Shown here in pieces: positions 17,666 through 25,444 of a stretch of DNA of 40,985 bases (positions within the stretch are counted from its first letter, which is position 1; each line of letters starts with the position of its first letter). The notes under the pieces were generated by a model, which made no database searches, was not told the origin of the DNA, and saw only the letters and a list, made by a program, of their open reading frames with translations. The position numbers were made by a program, and so were the translations under genes. Source of the DNA: Streptomyces anandii JCM 4720 (GTDB lineage Bacteria > Actinomycetota > Actinomycetes > Streptomycetales > Streptomycetaceae); the NCBI RefSeq assembly GCF_014650655.1, contig NZ_BMVJ01000024.1:8677-49661 (forward strand), given 5' to 3'.

Positions 17666-18418
17666 ATGCGCATCAGGAGCGGCACGATCGGAACCGTCTT
17701 CGTCGGCGGAGCGCTGAGCGTCACACTCGTCGCGCTCGCCTACCCGAGCATGCTCGGTGTCCAGAACGCGTCCAGCAATCCAGCCCGCGTCATTGCCACG
17801 ACTCCGTACGGCCCGCTCACCGAGGCCGATCGCAACTTCGTCGTCTTCGTACGCGCTGCGGGGCTGTGGGAGTACCCGTCCGGGCAGTTGGCCCTCAAGA
17901 AGGGCACGACCCCGGCCGTGCGCACCGCCGGTCAGCACTTGGTCATCGGGCACGCCGCACTCGACGCCTCCTGCCGGAGGATCGCCCCCTTGCTGGGAGT
18001 CACCCTGCCCAACCAGCCCACTCCGCAGCAGCAGGGCTTTCTGAACACCCTGACCTCGGACAGCGGCAAGAATTTCGACACCGACCTGGCCAACATCCTC
18101 CGCGTCACCCACGGCTCGATCTTCAATACCATCGCCAAGATCCGCTCCACGACCAAGAACACCCTCGTGCGCCAACTGGCCGACCAGGCCAACGACGTGG
18201 TGCTCGACCACATCACGCAGATGGAGAAGACCGGACTGGTCAACTTCGATCAGGTCAACTTCCAGGAGACAACCCCGCCGAAGCTCCCCTCAGCCCAGGT
18301 CACCCCGCCCGTTCCCCCGGCCGGACAACCGCCCGTGGTCCTCACACCGCCCCCTGGGGTGCCGACGGACGGGGTACCGGTGGGCCCGCCCGTCGGCGCC
18401 CCCACCGCCTCCCGATGA
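17666..18418 (+). CDS. exported DUF4142 protein
   Basis: The protein has 250 residues. An N-terminal membrane or signal segment (about 8-28, IGTVFVGGALSVTLVALAY) is followed by a DUF4142 four-helix domain (about 48-205; TEADRNFVVFVRAAGLWEYPSGQLALKKG, TPAVRTAGQHLVIGHAALD, THGSIFNTIAKIRSTT). The C-terminal tail from about 210 is Pro/Val/Gly-rich. DUF4142 proteins are ferritin-like bundles on the outside of the cell with no settled function. AGGAG lies 6 bases before the ATG. CopC-CopD follows on the same strand after 230 bases. A MarR-type palindrome upstream suggests it belongs to the local regulon. Confidence 0.82.
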   Translation: MRIRSGTIGTVFVGGALSVTLVALAYPSMLGVQNASSNPARVIATTPYGPLTEADRNFVVFVRAAGLWEYPSGQLALKKGTTPAVRTAGQHLVIGHAALDASCRRIAPLLGVTLPNQPTPQQQGFLNTLTSDSGKNFDTDLANILRVTHGSIFNTIAKIRSTTKNTLVRQLADQANDVVLDHITQMEKTGLVNFDQVNFQETTPPKLPSAQVTPPVPPAGQPPVVLTPPPGVPTDGVPVGPPVGAPTASR

Positions 18419-18497
18419 CGAGATGGGCGGCCAGGACGATGGCACCGACGATGAGCATGTACACCGGGCCGTGAACGGCGAATCCGAGGGTTCCCAT
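18342..18497 (-). CDS. possible 51-residue membrane protein
   Basis: The frame starts ATG and reads MGTLGFAVHGPVYMLIVG, continuing AIVLAAHLVIGRRWGRRRAG. This is one hydrophobic helix followed by a basic tail, the layout of a small inner-membrane protein. No ribosome site is seen and the 3' half lies antisense to the Pro-rich tail of DUF4142. It may be chance. Listed because the helix is well formed and the rest of this 230-base gap is otherwise empty. Confidence 0.28.
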   Translation of the reverse strand: MGTLGFAVHGPVYMLIVGAIVLAAHLVIGRRWGRRRAGPPVPRPSAPQGAV

Positions 18498-18648
18498 ACG
18501 TTCTGCTGCGCCGTGAACACGCCGCCTCGCTCGTGGCGCGGATCCACGGGCGGATGGAGTCTCCGCTGGGGGCGCCACCGGGGTGAGCAGCGTCGAGGCC
18601 GTCTGCGTAAACATCCGAGGACCAGGAGCCGGAACTCGGAGGCATGAC

Positions 18649-20457
18649 GTGACACGACGACACGTGAACCGCGGCGGCCGCACGATCGGCGTCCTCCTGA
18701 CATTGATCGCCGTGGCCGTCGGTGCGCTTCTCGCCGCAGCCGCACCTGTCTCCGCGCACGCGGTGCTGACGGGCAGCGACCCGCGTGACGGCAGCGTGCT
18801 GAAGGCCGCGCCGAGGCAGATCACAACGACGTTCGACGAGTCGGTCAGCCTCGTCGAGAACTCCCTGCGGGTGCTCGGTCCGGACGGCCGTCCGGTGACG
18901 GCGGGCAACCCCCACCATGCCGGCGGCAGTGGCAACACCGCTCGGGTGCCGCTGACCGGCGGTCTGGGAGAGGGCACGTACACCGTGTCCTGGCGGGTGG
19001 TGTCGGCCGACGCGCACGCCGTGTCCGGCGCCTTCACCTTCTCGGTCGGCGCACCCTCGCGCACCCGTGGTTCCACCGCTGCGGCACCGGCCGTGGACCC
19101 CGCCGTCGAGGCGCTGTACGGCGTGTGCCGTTACGTCGCCTACGGCGGTCTGGCACTGCTGATCGGCATCGCCGTGTTCGTCCTGGCCTGCTGGCCCTCG
19201 GCCACGTCCGTGCGGGTTCTGCGCCGGCCGTTGGTGATCGGTTGGTGGGCGCTGCTGGCGTCCACAGGCGTGATGGTGCTGCTGCGCGGTCCCTTCGACG
19301 AGGACGAGGGTCTCGGCTCGGTCCTCGACCCGGGACTGCTGCTGCGGACGGCCGGCACCAGGCCGGGGGCCGCTCTGTCGGCCCGGCTGGCTCTCCTGCT
19401 GGTGGTGGCCGCGCTGGTACGCCGCCGGCAGCGCGAGCCGGCACCCACCCGGGGCGTCGTCGCATCGGGCGGTGTGCTCTCCCTGGGCCTCGCGGTGACG
19501 TGGGCAGCGGCCGAGCACGCGTCCGCCGGCACACAGGTGCCCGTCGCCGTCTCCTGCGCCGTGCTCCATCTGCTGGCCATGGCGGTGTGGCTGGGCGGCC
19601 TGGTGGCTCTGCTGGTCGCGCTGTACCGGGCACCCGCGAACGACCCGCTGCCGCACACCGCCGTGATCCGTTTCTCGCGCCTCGCCCTCGCGTCGGTGGC
19701 CACGCTGGCCGCGACGGGCGTCTACCAGTCCTGGCGCGGGCTCGGGTCCTGGGAGGCGTTCACCACCGGTTACGGCAGAATCCTCGCCTTCAAGATCTGG
19801 GCCGTGATGCTGATGCTGCTGGCGGCGTCGTACTCCCGGCGCTGGACGGGCAGGCTGCTCGACGTCCGGAGGAAGGAGCGGGTGCTGCTCACCGCGGGTG
19901 GTGAGGTTTCGCCGCCCTCCTTGCCGGACGGCGACGATCCCGCCGGGCCGGTGCCGCCGTCGTCCCGCGGCCGGCTGCGCCGCTCGGTGCTGGCCGAGGT
20001 GACGGCCGGTGTGGTGGTCCTCGTTCTCACGACCGTTCTGACGGGCACCCGGACGGGGCGGGCCGCCGAGGAGACCGCCGCCACGGCGAGCAGGGTTCCG
20101 GGCCAGCCGGACGTGAACCTGACACTCATTCCGTACGACACGGGCGAGAAGAACCTCGTCGGACGCGGCAAGGTCCAGGTCGCGCTCGAACCGGGCCGGG
20201 TCGGCCGGAACGTGGTGGAGGCGATCGTCTACGGCGCCGACGACAGCCCCGTGGCCATCCCCGAACTGCGGCTCACCTTCACGCACCACGGCCGGGGCAT
20301 CGGTCCGCTGGACGCGCGGCTCGCCGACGAACGCGGCTACTGGGGCACCGACACACTCAACCTCCCGGTCGCCGGGACATGGACGATGAAGGCCACCGTG
20401 CGCGTTTCCGACGTCGACCAGGTCACCGTATCGAAGACCGTGACGATCGGGCGCTGA
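18649..20457 (+). CDS. CopC-CopD copper resistance/import fusion (YcnJ-like)
   Basis: The protein has 602 residues. A signal peptide ends at PVSA, leaving a mature N-terminus HAVLTGSDPRDGSVL. Together with the SADAHAVSG motif this supplies the His and D-x-H copper(II) ligands of CopC (about 36-130). The CopD membrane domain follows (about 150-430, eight or so helices), with HASAGTQVPVAVSCAVLHLLAMAVWLGG carrying conserved His residues. A final extracytoplasmic domain (about 480-600) resembles the YtkA/FixH fold (TWTMKATVRVSDVDQ). It probably binds and moves copper across the membrane. The GTG is chosen because GGAGG sits 6 bases upstream. A copper-chaperone remnant lies 3 kb downstream. Confidence 0.9.
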   Translation: MTRRHVNRGGRTIGVLLTLIAVAVGALLAAAAPVSAHAVLTGSDPRDGSVLKAAPRQITTTFDESVSLVENSLRVLGPDGRPVTAGNPHHAGGSGNTARVPLTGGLGEGTYTVSWRVVSADAHAVSGAFTFSVGAPSRTRGSTAAAPAVDPAVEALYGVCRYVAYGGLALLIGIAVFVLACWPSATSVRVLRRPLVIGWWALLASTGVMVLLRGPFDEDEGLGSVLDPGLLLRTAGTRPGAALSARLALLLVVAALVRRRQREPAPTRGVVASGGVLSLGLAVTWAAAEHASAGTQVPVAVSCAVLHLLAMAVWLGGLVALLVALYRAPANDPLPHTAVIRFSRLALASVATLAATGVYQSWRGLGSWEAFTTGYGRILAFKIWAVMLMLLAASYSRRWTGRLLDVRRKERVLLTAGGEVSPPSLPDGDDPAGPVPPSSRGRLRRSVLAEVTAGVVVLVLTTVLTGTRTGRAAEETAATASRVPGQPDVNLTLIPYDTGEKNLVGRGKVQVALEPGRVGRNVVEAIVYGADDSPVAIPELRLTFTHHGRGIGPLDARLADERGYWGTDTLNLPVAGTWTMKATVRVSDVDQVTVSKTVTIGR

Positions 20458-20524
20458 CCCTCCTCCGGCTCATGTCCGTCAACAGTCCCGCCACATGGAT
20501 GCACCGCGCATCGCCCCGACCTAT

Positions 20525-20539
20525 ATTGCATAATGCAAA
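20525..20539. promoter_or_regulatory. MarR-type operator, copy 2
   Basis: ATTGCAT-A-ATGCAAA has a perfect 6-1-6 core. It includes CATAAT, a fair -10 box, 24 bases before the ClC start codon, so a bound repressor would block transcription of the ClC gene. Confidence 0.75.
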
Positions 20540-20562
20540 ACTAAGGAAGGGGAACCGAATCG

Positions 20563-22371
20563 ATGAGTGCCCTAGAGGCAGCCACGGCCGGTCAGCGCGT
20601 TGCCAGTGGTGACGGTGGTGGAGTACCGGCGTCCACGTCTTCGCCGAGACTGGCCGGCGTGCGCAGTGCCGCGTGGAGCGTGATGGCGCCGGCGGTCGTC
20701 GTCGGGGCGGGCGCCGGAGCCGGGTCCGTGGTCTTCCGCTGGTGCATCAAAACGTTCAGCCGACTGCTCTCGGGGCACGCCGACTACGCGGCCTCCCCCG
20801 GCGCGGGCAATCCGCATGTGCCGTGGCTCGGCCCGTACTTCGTACTCCTCGCCCCGGTGATCGGCGGCCTGCTGTACGGGCCGCTGGTCAACCGGTTCGC
20901 CAGAGAGGCCCGCGGGCACGGCGTCCCCGAGGTCATGCTGGCCGTCGCCCAGCGCGGCGGGAAGATCAGCCCCAAGGTCGCCGTCGTCAAGACGCTCGCC
21001 TCCGCGCTGACCATCGGATCCGGCGGCTCGGTCGGACGCGAGGGCCCCATCGTGCAGATCGGCTCCGCGCTCGGCTCCACCCTCGGCCGAGTCGCCAAGG
21101 GCACCGAGGGGCGCATGAAACTGCTCGTCGCCTGCGGGGCGGCAGGCGGCATCGCGGCCACCTTCAACGCTCCCCTGGCCGGCGTCTTCTTCGCCATGGA
21201 ACTGATCCTCGGCACATTCTCCGCGGAGGCGTTCGGCGCGACCGTGCTGGCCAGTGTCACCGCGAGCATCATCGGACGCGCCGCCTTCGGCGACGCCCCC
21301 TTCCTCGACCTCCCGCACTTCCACGTCGATCACCTCACCCAGTACGGGCTGTTCGCCCTGCTCGGCGTCGTCGCGGCCGTGGTCGGCGTCGGCTTCGCCC
21401 GCGTCCTGTACCTGATCGAGGACGCCTGCGACTGGCTCTGGCGCGGTCCGGAGTGGCTCCGGCCGGCGATCGGTGGTGCGGCCCTCGGCCTGGTCCTGCT
21501 GGCACTGCCGGAGATGTACGGTGTCGGCTACCCGGTCCTGCAGAAAGCCACCGAAGGTGGCTACGCCATCGGATTCCTGCTCCTGCTCCTGGTCGGCAAG
21601 ATGCTCGCCACCAGCCTGACCATCGGCATCGGCGGCTCGGGCGGTGTCTTCGCCCCGAGCCTCTTCATCGGCGCCATGCTCGGGTCGGCGTACGGCATCG
21701 GCGTCCATCACCTGCTGCCCGGCACGGCCGGAGCCGTCGGCGCCTACGCCCTGATCGGCATGGGTGCCACCTTCGCGGGCGGGGCGCGGGCACCGATCAC
21801 CGCCGTCGTGATCCTCTTCGAACTCACCGGCGAGTACTCGATCATCCTTCCCCTGATGCTCGCCGTCGTACTGGCCACCGCAACCAGCCGCCTGCTCTTC
21901 CGCGACACGATCTACACCTTCAAGCTCCGCCGCCGGGGCATCGACCTCACAGGCCCGGCGCCCGGGGCGCGGATCGGCGCGCAGCACGTCGGCGCCGTCA
22001 TGGAACCGCTGCCCTGTCCCATGCCCGCCTCCACGACCCTGACGGACGCCGCCGACCTGCTGAGCCTGTCCGGCCACGGAGCGCTGCCCGCCGTCGACGA
22101 CACCGGGAAGTACGTCGGTGTCGTCACCGCCCAGGCCGTCGCCGAAGCCCTCGCGGAACAGGCCGACGCCGCGCCCTCGACCGTCAAGCAGCTCGCCGAG
22201 CCGCCCGCACCCGTCACCGCGGAGCAGCCACTCGTTCAAGCCCTGCACGTCCTGCTCTCCGCCCGCGGCACCGGCGTTCCCGTCTTCGACACCGAGCACG
22301 GCGAACCGGTGGGCTGGCTCAGCCACCAAAGCGCGCTCCGCGCCGTGCACACGCCGATGCCGACGGCCTGA
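20563..22371 (+). CDS. ClC chloride channel/antiporter with CBS pair
   Basis: The protein has 602 residues and a ClC fold. Selectivity motifs are GHGVP (118-122), GSGGSVGREGP with the gating Glu160, and GGSGGVFAPS near 360. The second glutamate that carries protons in E. coli ClC-ec1 is Leu here (FAMELI), and the usual Ser of GSGIP is His. This occurs in CBS-containing bacterial ClCs. A C-terminal CBS pair (about 470-595) may sense nucleotides. It moves chloride or another anion, perhaps coupled to protons, and could support acid or osmotic stress. The ATG has GGAAGGGG upstream. A MarR-type operator overlaps the promoter. Channel or exchanger mode cannot be decided from sequence. Confidence 0.93.
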   Translation: MSALEAATAGQRVASGDGGGVPASTSSPRLAGVRSAAWSVMAPAVVVGAGAGAGSVVFRWCIKTFSRLLSGHADYAASPGAGNPHVPWLGPYFVLLAPVIGGLLYGPLVNRFAREARGHGVPEVMLAVAQRGGKISPKVAVVKTLASALTIGSGGSVGREGPIVQIGSALGSTLGRVAKGTEGRMKLLVACGAAGGIAATFNAPLAGVFFAMELILGTFSAEAFGATVLASVTASIIGRAAFGDAPFLDLPHFHVDHLTQYGLFALLGVVAAVVGVGFARVLYLIEDACDWLWRGPEWLRPAIGGAALGLVLLALPEMYGVGYPVLQKATEGGYAIGFLLLLLVGKMLATSLTIGIGGSGGVFAPSLFIGAMLGSAYGIGVHHLLPGTAGAVGAYALIGMGATFAGGARAPITAVVILFELTGEYSIILPLMLAVVLATATSRLLFRDTIYTFKLRRRGIDLTGPAPGARIGAQHVGAVMEPLPCPMPASTTLTDAADLLSLSGHGALPAVDDTGKYVGVVTAQAVAEALAEQADAAPSTVKQLAEPPAPVTAEQPLVQALHVLLSARGTGVPVFDTEHGEPVGWLSHQSALRAVHTPMPTA

Positions 22372-22402
22372 CGGCGGCGGGATGCGCTACACCCACTCGA
22401 CC

Positions 22403-22417
22403 TTTGCATCATGCAAA
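22403..22417. promoter_or_regulatory. MarR-type operator, copy 3 (perfect)
   Basis: TTTGCAT-C-ATGCAAA is a perfect 7-1-7 palindrome, the best copy in the window. It lies between the ends of two convergent genes (ClC and marR), where no start codon with a ribosome site follows. Its role is unexplained. Confidence 0.75.
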
Positions 22418-22465
22418 ATAACTTCGATGCTATGAGTCACATCACAGGACCCTGGGCACGGCCGC

Positions 22466-22975
22466 TCAGAGCGCCCAGCCGAGCGGCTGCGACTCCGCGC
22501 CCCCGGCGGAGGCAGGCGGCTCCCCGCCCGCCTCGTTGAAGGCGTCGAGCGCCTCGATGAGCGCCAGTCGCTGCGTCGGACGGAGGCGTTGGACGATCGC
22601 GGCGATCTCGGCCCGGCGTCGGACCGTCGCGGTCTCGACCGTGCGCCGCCCTTCCTCCGTGAGCCCCAGCATGGTCTCCCGGCGGTTGGCGGGATTGGGC
22701 TGACGGTCGGCGAGACCGGCCGCGATCAAACGGTCCACCATGCGCATCGCCGTCGACGGCGCGACCTGCAGCAGCTCGGCCAGGTCGACCAGCTTCGTGG
22801 CACCACGGCTGGCCAGCACGACCAGCATCCTGAACTGCGGCAGGGTGACCCGCTCCTCGACCTCGGCGAGCGAACGAGCGGAGACAGCCACCAGCAATCG
22901 GGAAGCAGTCAGCACAGCGCGCGTGACCGCGTCTACGTCGTCCAAGTCCCCGACCGGGGCTCCAATCTCCGCCAT
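22466..22975 (-). CDS. MarR-family transcriptional regulator, first copy
   Basis: The protein has 169 residues: a dimerisation helix at the start (DAVTRAVLTASRLLVAVSARSLAEV), then a winged helix-turn-helix (about 45-115; LPQFRMLVVLASRG, KLVDLAELLQVAPSTAMRMVDRLIAAGLADRQPN, and wing DRQPNPANRRETMLGLTEEG), and a C-terminal dimer helix. There are no cysteines, so thiol oxidation sensing of the OhrR kind is excluded; a ligand sensor is likely. AAAGGA precedes the ATG by 4 bases. A TTTGCAT-type palindrome lies in the divergent promoter with the SPW gene, fitting autoregulation. It is the best candidate to bind all six copies, by proximity and by typical MarR operator form. Confidence 0.9.
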   Translation of the reverse strand: MAEIGAPVGDLDDVDAVTRAVLTASRLLVAVSARSLAEVEERVTLPQFRMLVVLASRGATKLVDLAELLQVAPSTAMRMVDRLIAAGLADRQPNPANRRETMLGLTEEGRRTVETATVRRRAEIAAIVQRLRPTQRLALIEALDAFNEAGGEPPASAGGAESQPLGWAL

Positions 22976-23061
22976 GGGTCCTTTCTACCGCGCAGGAACA
23001 CCAGCCCCCGACCACCGCCCCTGCGGGCACCCGCTCCACCCGCCGTAGGAGAACCAAAAAA

Positions 23062-23076
23062 TTTGCACTATGCCAA
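23062..23076. promoter_or_regulatory. MarR-type operator, copy 4, divergent promoter
   Basis: TTTGCAC-T-ATGCCAA keeps most of the palindrome. It lies between the divergent marR and SPW genes and could control both. Confidence 0.68.
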
Positions 23077-23149
23077 CGAATTGGACACCCGCACCCGGAT
23101 ACCCAGACGAGGACCAAACGCCCGAACCGACGGGAAGGAGGTGGCCCTC

Positions 23150-23569
23150 GTGGCCACGCACACTCGCATCGAGGAACACCCGGATATCATGGCGATGCGG
23201 GCGCACTACGCGGAGGTCTCCGCACGACCGCAGCTGCAGGCCGCCGAGGGGCTCACCCTGCTGACCGGCCTGTACCTGGCGATTTCCCCGTGGGTGGTCG
23301 GATTCAACGGCAACCCCCTGGCCATCAGCAACCTGGTCACCGGAATCGCCCTGGCCGTCCTCGCGCTCGGCTTCGGCTCCGTCTACGAGCGGACGTTCGG
23401 CATGGGCTGGGTCGCGGCCGGCATCGGCGCGTGGACGATCGTCAGCCCCTGGGCCGTGCAGCACGCGTCGGCCACGACGGGCACGATCGTCAGCAACACC
23501 ATCACGGGCGCCGTGGCGGTGATTCTCGGGCTGATGACCACGGCGATGGCCTCCCGAAGCCGGACTTGA
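23150..23569 (+). CDS. SPW-repeat membrane protein
   Basis: The protein has 139 residues and four membrane helices in two repeats. Each repeat has the Ser-Pro-Trp signature: LAISPWVVGF (about 45-54) and TIVSPWAVQH (about 100-109). A soluble N-terminus of about 28 residues (THTRIEEHPDIMAMRAHYAEV) precedes them. The family is common in actinobacterial membranes and has no settled function. The GTG start is chosen because AAGGAGG lies 8 bases before it; an upstream in-frame GTG is worse placed. It is divergent from marR, with a MarR-type palindrome between, and is followed by a strong terminator. Confidence 0.85.
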   Translation: MATHTRIEEHPDIMAMRAHYAEVSARPQLQAAEGLTLLTGLYLAISPWVVGFNGNPLAISNLVTGIALAVLALGFGSVYERTFGMGWVAAGIGAWTIVSPWAVQHASATTGTIVSNTITGAVAVILGLMTTAMASRSRT

Positions 23570-23584
23570 GACCGGCAGTCGACC

Positions 23585-23614
23585 GGTCGGCTCGCGCCAC
23601 GGCGCGAGCCGACC
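23585..23614 (+). terminator. strong terminator after the SPW gene
   Basis: A 14-base stem GGTCGGCTCGCGCC (23585-23598) pairs perfectly with GGCGCGAGCCGACC (23601-23614), 15 bases after the stop codon. It may work in both directions. Confidence 0.85.
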
Positions 23615-23618
23615 TCAT

Positions 23619-23876
23619 GTGACCCGAACCCTCCGATCCACCGTGAGGAACGCGTTGCCGACCGGAAGTGGCGAGGTCGGGCAAGGGGCAGCGGATCACT
23701 GTCCACCGCCGGAATTCCTGGTGCCGAGCGGCAGCACCGTCACCTTCGGCGACAGCGGACCGCGAATCCTCCTCCATCACGTGCACCGTGCCACCGCAGA
23801 GCACACCCCGCCCGTGATCCTGCGGTTCGGTGTGGCCGGGATGGTGCGCGTACAGGCACGCGTCAGCTCGTCCTGA
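23619..23876 (+). pseudogene. C-terminal remnant of a PCu(A)C copper chaperone
   Basis: The end of this 85-codon frame reads FLVPSGSTVTFGDSGPRILL and HTPPVILRFGVAGMVRVQARV. This fits the last two-thirds of PCu(A)C domains (vPaGgtvtf..Ggyh.ml, vpltltF..aGtv.v.a.V). The first half, with the H-x-M copper ligands and a signal peptide, is gone, and the H-x-M in the remaining part is changed to H-H-V-H. The frame can start at GTG just after the terminator, but no ribosome site is seen. It is probably a leftover of a copper-handling gene once linked to CopC-CopD. Confidence 0.5.
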
Positions 23877-23934
23877 GAATCGGCCGACCCGGGGCCGAGG
23901 AGTCACACGCCACCGCAATCACTGGCACCGCACA

Positions 23935-23957
23935 CTTGCAGTATGCAAAGCTTGCAT
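23935..23957. promoter_or_regulatory. MarR-type operator, copy 5, with a second overlapping palindrome
   Basis: CTTGCAG-T-ATGCAAA is followed at once by GCTTGCAT, so a second palindrome ATGCAA-AGC-TTGCAT (23943-23957) shares the right half. No intact gene starts close by; it lies next to an 18-base inverted repeat. Confidence 0.65.
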
Positions 23958-23959
23958 GA

Positions 23960-24056
23960 GGGGATCCGTCGGCGGGCAGGGACCGCCGGGCGCTCAGGAG
24001 TGATCCGGCACCGTATCGCGGGCTGCCGGCGGCACACCGCCCGCCGACGGATCCCC
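23960..24056. repeat. 18-base perfect inverted repeat with 61-base spacer
   Basis: GGGGATCCGTCGGCGGGC at 23960-23977 recurs exactly inverted at 24039-24056. The spacer has no gene. It could be a folded RNA, the ends of a lost small element, or a regulator site. The left arm begins 2 bases after the double MarR-type palindrome. After it, around 24122-24150, is a short imperfect CCCCTG repeat. Confidence 0.8.
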
Positions 24057-24207
24057 CGCCCACCACCGGGCACAGCGGACACAGCGGGCACAGACGCGGC
24101 CGGTTGCGGCAGCGTTGCTCACCCCTGCCCCTGCCCCTGCCCCCGCCCCCACCCGGACCGGCACCGGGCCGAGTGGGCCGACGGGCCGGACCCCCAACCG
24201 GCACCGG

Positions 24208-24225
24208 GCATACCGGTCAGTATGC
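24208..24225. promoter_or_regulatory. TetR-like operator before the DUF1330 remnant
   Basis: GCATAC and GTATGC form a perfect inverted repeat around CGGTCA, giving ATACCGGTCAGTAT, which is similar to TetR-family sites of the ACCGGTCGGT type. It lies 57 bases before the start of the DUF1330 remnant. No TetR gene is in the window. Confidence 0.45.
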
Positions 24226-24282
24226 TCCGTGTCGTCGCCTCCGCCCATGGGAGCGACGACACGGACGAAAGGGGACCGCACA

Positions 24283-24577
24283 TGGCTGTCGACCCCAAGG
24301 GTGCCGATCTGAAGCGCCTGCTCGCCGAGGAGGCGGGTGAACCGGTCGTGATGCTCAATCTGCGCTGTACGCGGGCAGCGGCGAGACAGCGCTCGTTGCC
24401 GAGGACGGTCAGGCGTGGGACGCGGTGATCCTCGTGCGCTACCCCAGCCGCGAGGCGTTCAGCCGTATGGTTGCCGACCCCGAGTACCAGACCGTCACAC
24501 AACTGCGTACCCGCGCGCTGACCGAGGCGGTCCTGCAGCCCACGACGCCGTGGCACTCCTCCGCCGAAGGCACCTGA
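24283..24577 (+). pseudogene. DUF1330 protein with an internal deletion
   Basis: The start MAVDPKGADLKRLLAEEAGE is followed by PVVMLNLR, as in DUF1330 dimeric alpha-beta barrel proteins. After that the frame is lost, and the rest (LYAGSGETALVAEDGQAW, AVILVRYPSREAFSRMVADPEY, LRTRALTEAVLQPTTPW) resumes in another frame. About 26 codons of the usual sequence (the ..YxxYxxxxxPxLxxYGAEV.. part) are missing at about 24362-24366. GAAAGGGG precedes the ATG. It should not make a stable protein. The family function is unknown. Confidence 0.72.
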
Positions 24578-24604
24578 GCCGTCACGCCGATCGCCGGCAG
24601 GCGG

Positions 24605-24640
24605 GTTCCGCGTGGTGCGCCCCGTCGCATCACGCGGAAC
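24605..24640. terminator. bidirectional terminator between convergent genes
   Basis: GTTCCGCGTG (24605-24614) pairs perfectly with CACGCGGAAC (24631-24640), and the stem can be extended inward by TGCG/CGCA. It lies between the DUF1330 remnant (+) and the membrane protein gene (-). Confidence 0.72.
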
Positions 24641-24655
24641 GCGGCCGCCCCTTGG

Positions 24656-25360
24656 TCACCGGGCCGGCTCGCGGAACGCCGGAACGGCGTGGACCAGACG
24701 GTGCGAGCGAACCACCGCGACGAGACAGCCGAGGACCAGCGCGGCGACGCAGCCCGCCACTCCGGCGAGGGACCCGCCCACCGAGGCCCCCGAGCCCGCT
24801 CCGCGCGGCGGCAGCCGTCCTTCAGGGTCGTACAGCACGGCCAGCACGTCCCCGGGACGTGTCCGACCCTCACAACCGCGCCAGATGCGCACCGGCAGAA
24901 CCGCGCCGTCGCTGTCCTGGACCGTGCACAGGCGCCGGGGACGGCCGGCCGGGTGCCAGCCGTCCTCGATCGACGTCACCACGGCCGACTCCACTCTCCC
25001 CCGTTCCGCGAGCACCACGCCCGCCGCGGCCTGCGGTGACCGCAGGGCCAGGAAGACGGCCAGCACCGCGACCACGCCGACAAGCGCCCGACCGGCCCGC
25101 AAGGAGAGCAGATAGGCGGTCAGAACCGCGGCGCAGACCAGGCCGAACGCGCCGTCCGCCAGGGCGGGCGGACCTCGCCAGGCGCCCAGGACCGCACCGC
25201 CGAGGATGGCGGTCACGCCGGTCGTTCCGGCCGCGAGACCTTGCAGGAGCCGCCGCCTCGGCGGCATTCCCACGAACTCCGCGGGCCCCCACAGCCGGGT
25301 GCGCAGGTGATCCGGAAGGGACGGTCGCGTCGCCGTCGGCGGCCGGAGCCGTGAACCCAT
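24656..25360 (-). CDS. four-helix membrane protein of unknown function
   Basis: The protein has 234 residues. After a basic N-terminus there are hydrophobic stretches at about 43-63 (LAAGTTGVTAILGGAVLGAW), 68-87, 91-107, and near 203-225 (AGVAGCVAALVLGCLVAVV). Between helix 3 and 4 lies a soluble segment of about 85 residues with beta-like content (GRVESAVVTSIEDGWHPAGR, CTVQDSDGAVLPVRIWRGCEG, GDVLAVLYDPEGRLPP). This is reminiscent of DUF3592-type membrane proteins. GGAGG lies 7 bases before the ATG, and a near-perfect MarR-type palindrome about 85 bases upstream suggests regulation with ClC and SPW. The function is unknown. Confidence 0.75.
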   Translation of the reverse strand: MGSRLRPPTATRPSLPDHLRTRLWGPAEFVGMPPRRRLLQGLAAGTTGVTAILGGAVLGAWRGPPALADGAFGLVCAAVLTAYLLSLRAGRALVGVVAVLAVFLALRSPQAAAGVVLAERGRVESAVVTSIEDGWHPAGRPRRLCTVQDSDGAVLPVRIWRGCEGRTRPGDVLAVLYDPEGRLPPRGAGSGASVGGSLAGVAGCVAALVLGCLVAVVRSHRLVHAVPAFREPAR

Positions 25361-25444
25361 GGGTCACCTCCGTCACCACGGCCGCAGCGCCCGTGCGTGC
25401 CTTGGTCTCGATGCCCCGTGGGTGCCGGGGCGGCTGATGAACGG

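Noticed and set aside
18250..20289. A 679-codon Gln/His-rich open frame on the minus strand
   Set aside because: It is antisense to CopC-CopD, has low-complexity composition and no domain; a typical high-GC shadow.
20572..22350. A 592-codon Gly/Asp-rich open frame on the minus strand
   Set aside because: It is antisense to the clear ClC gene, and its composition follows from the ClC codons.
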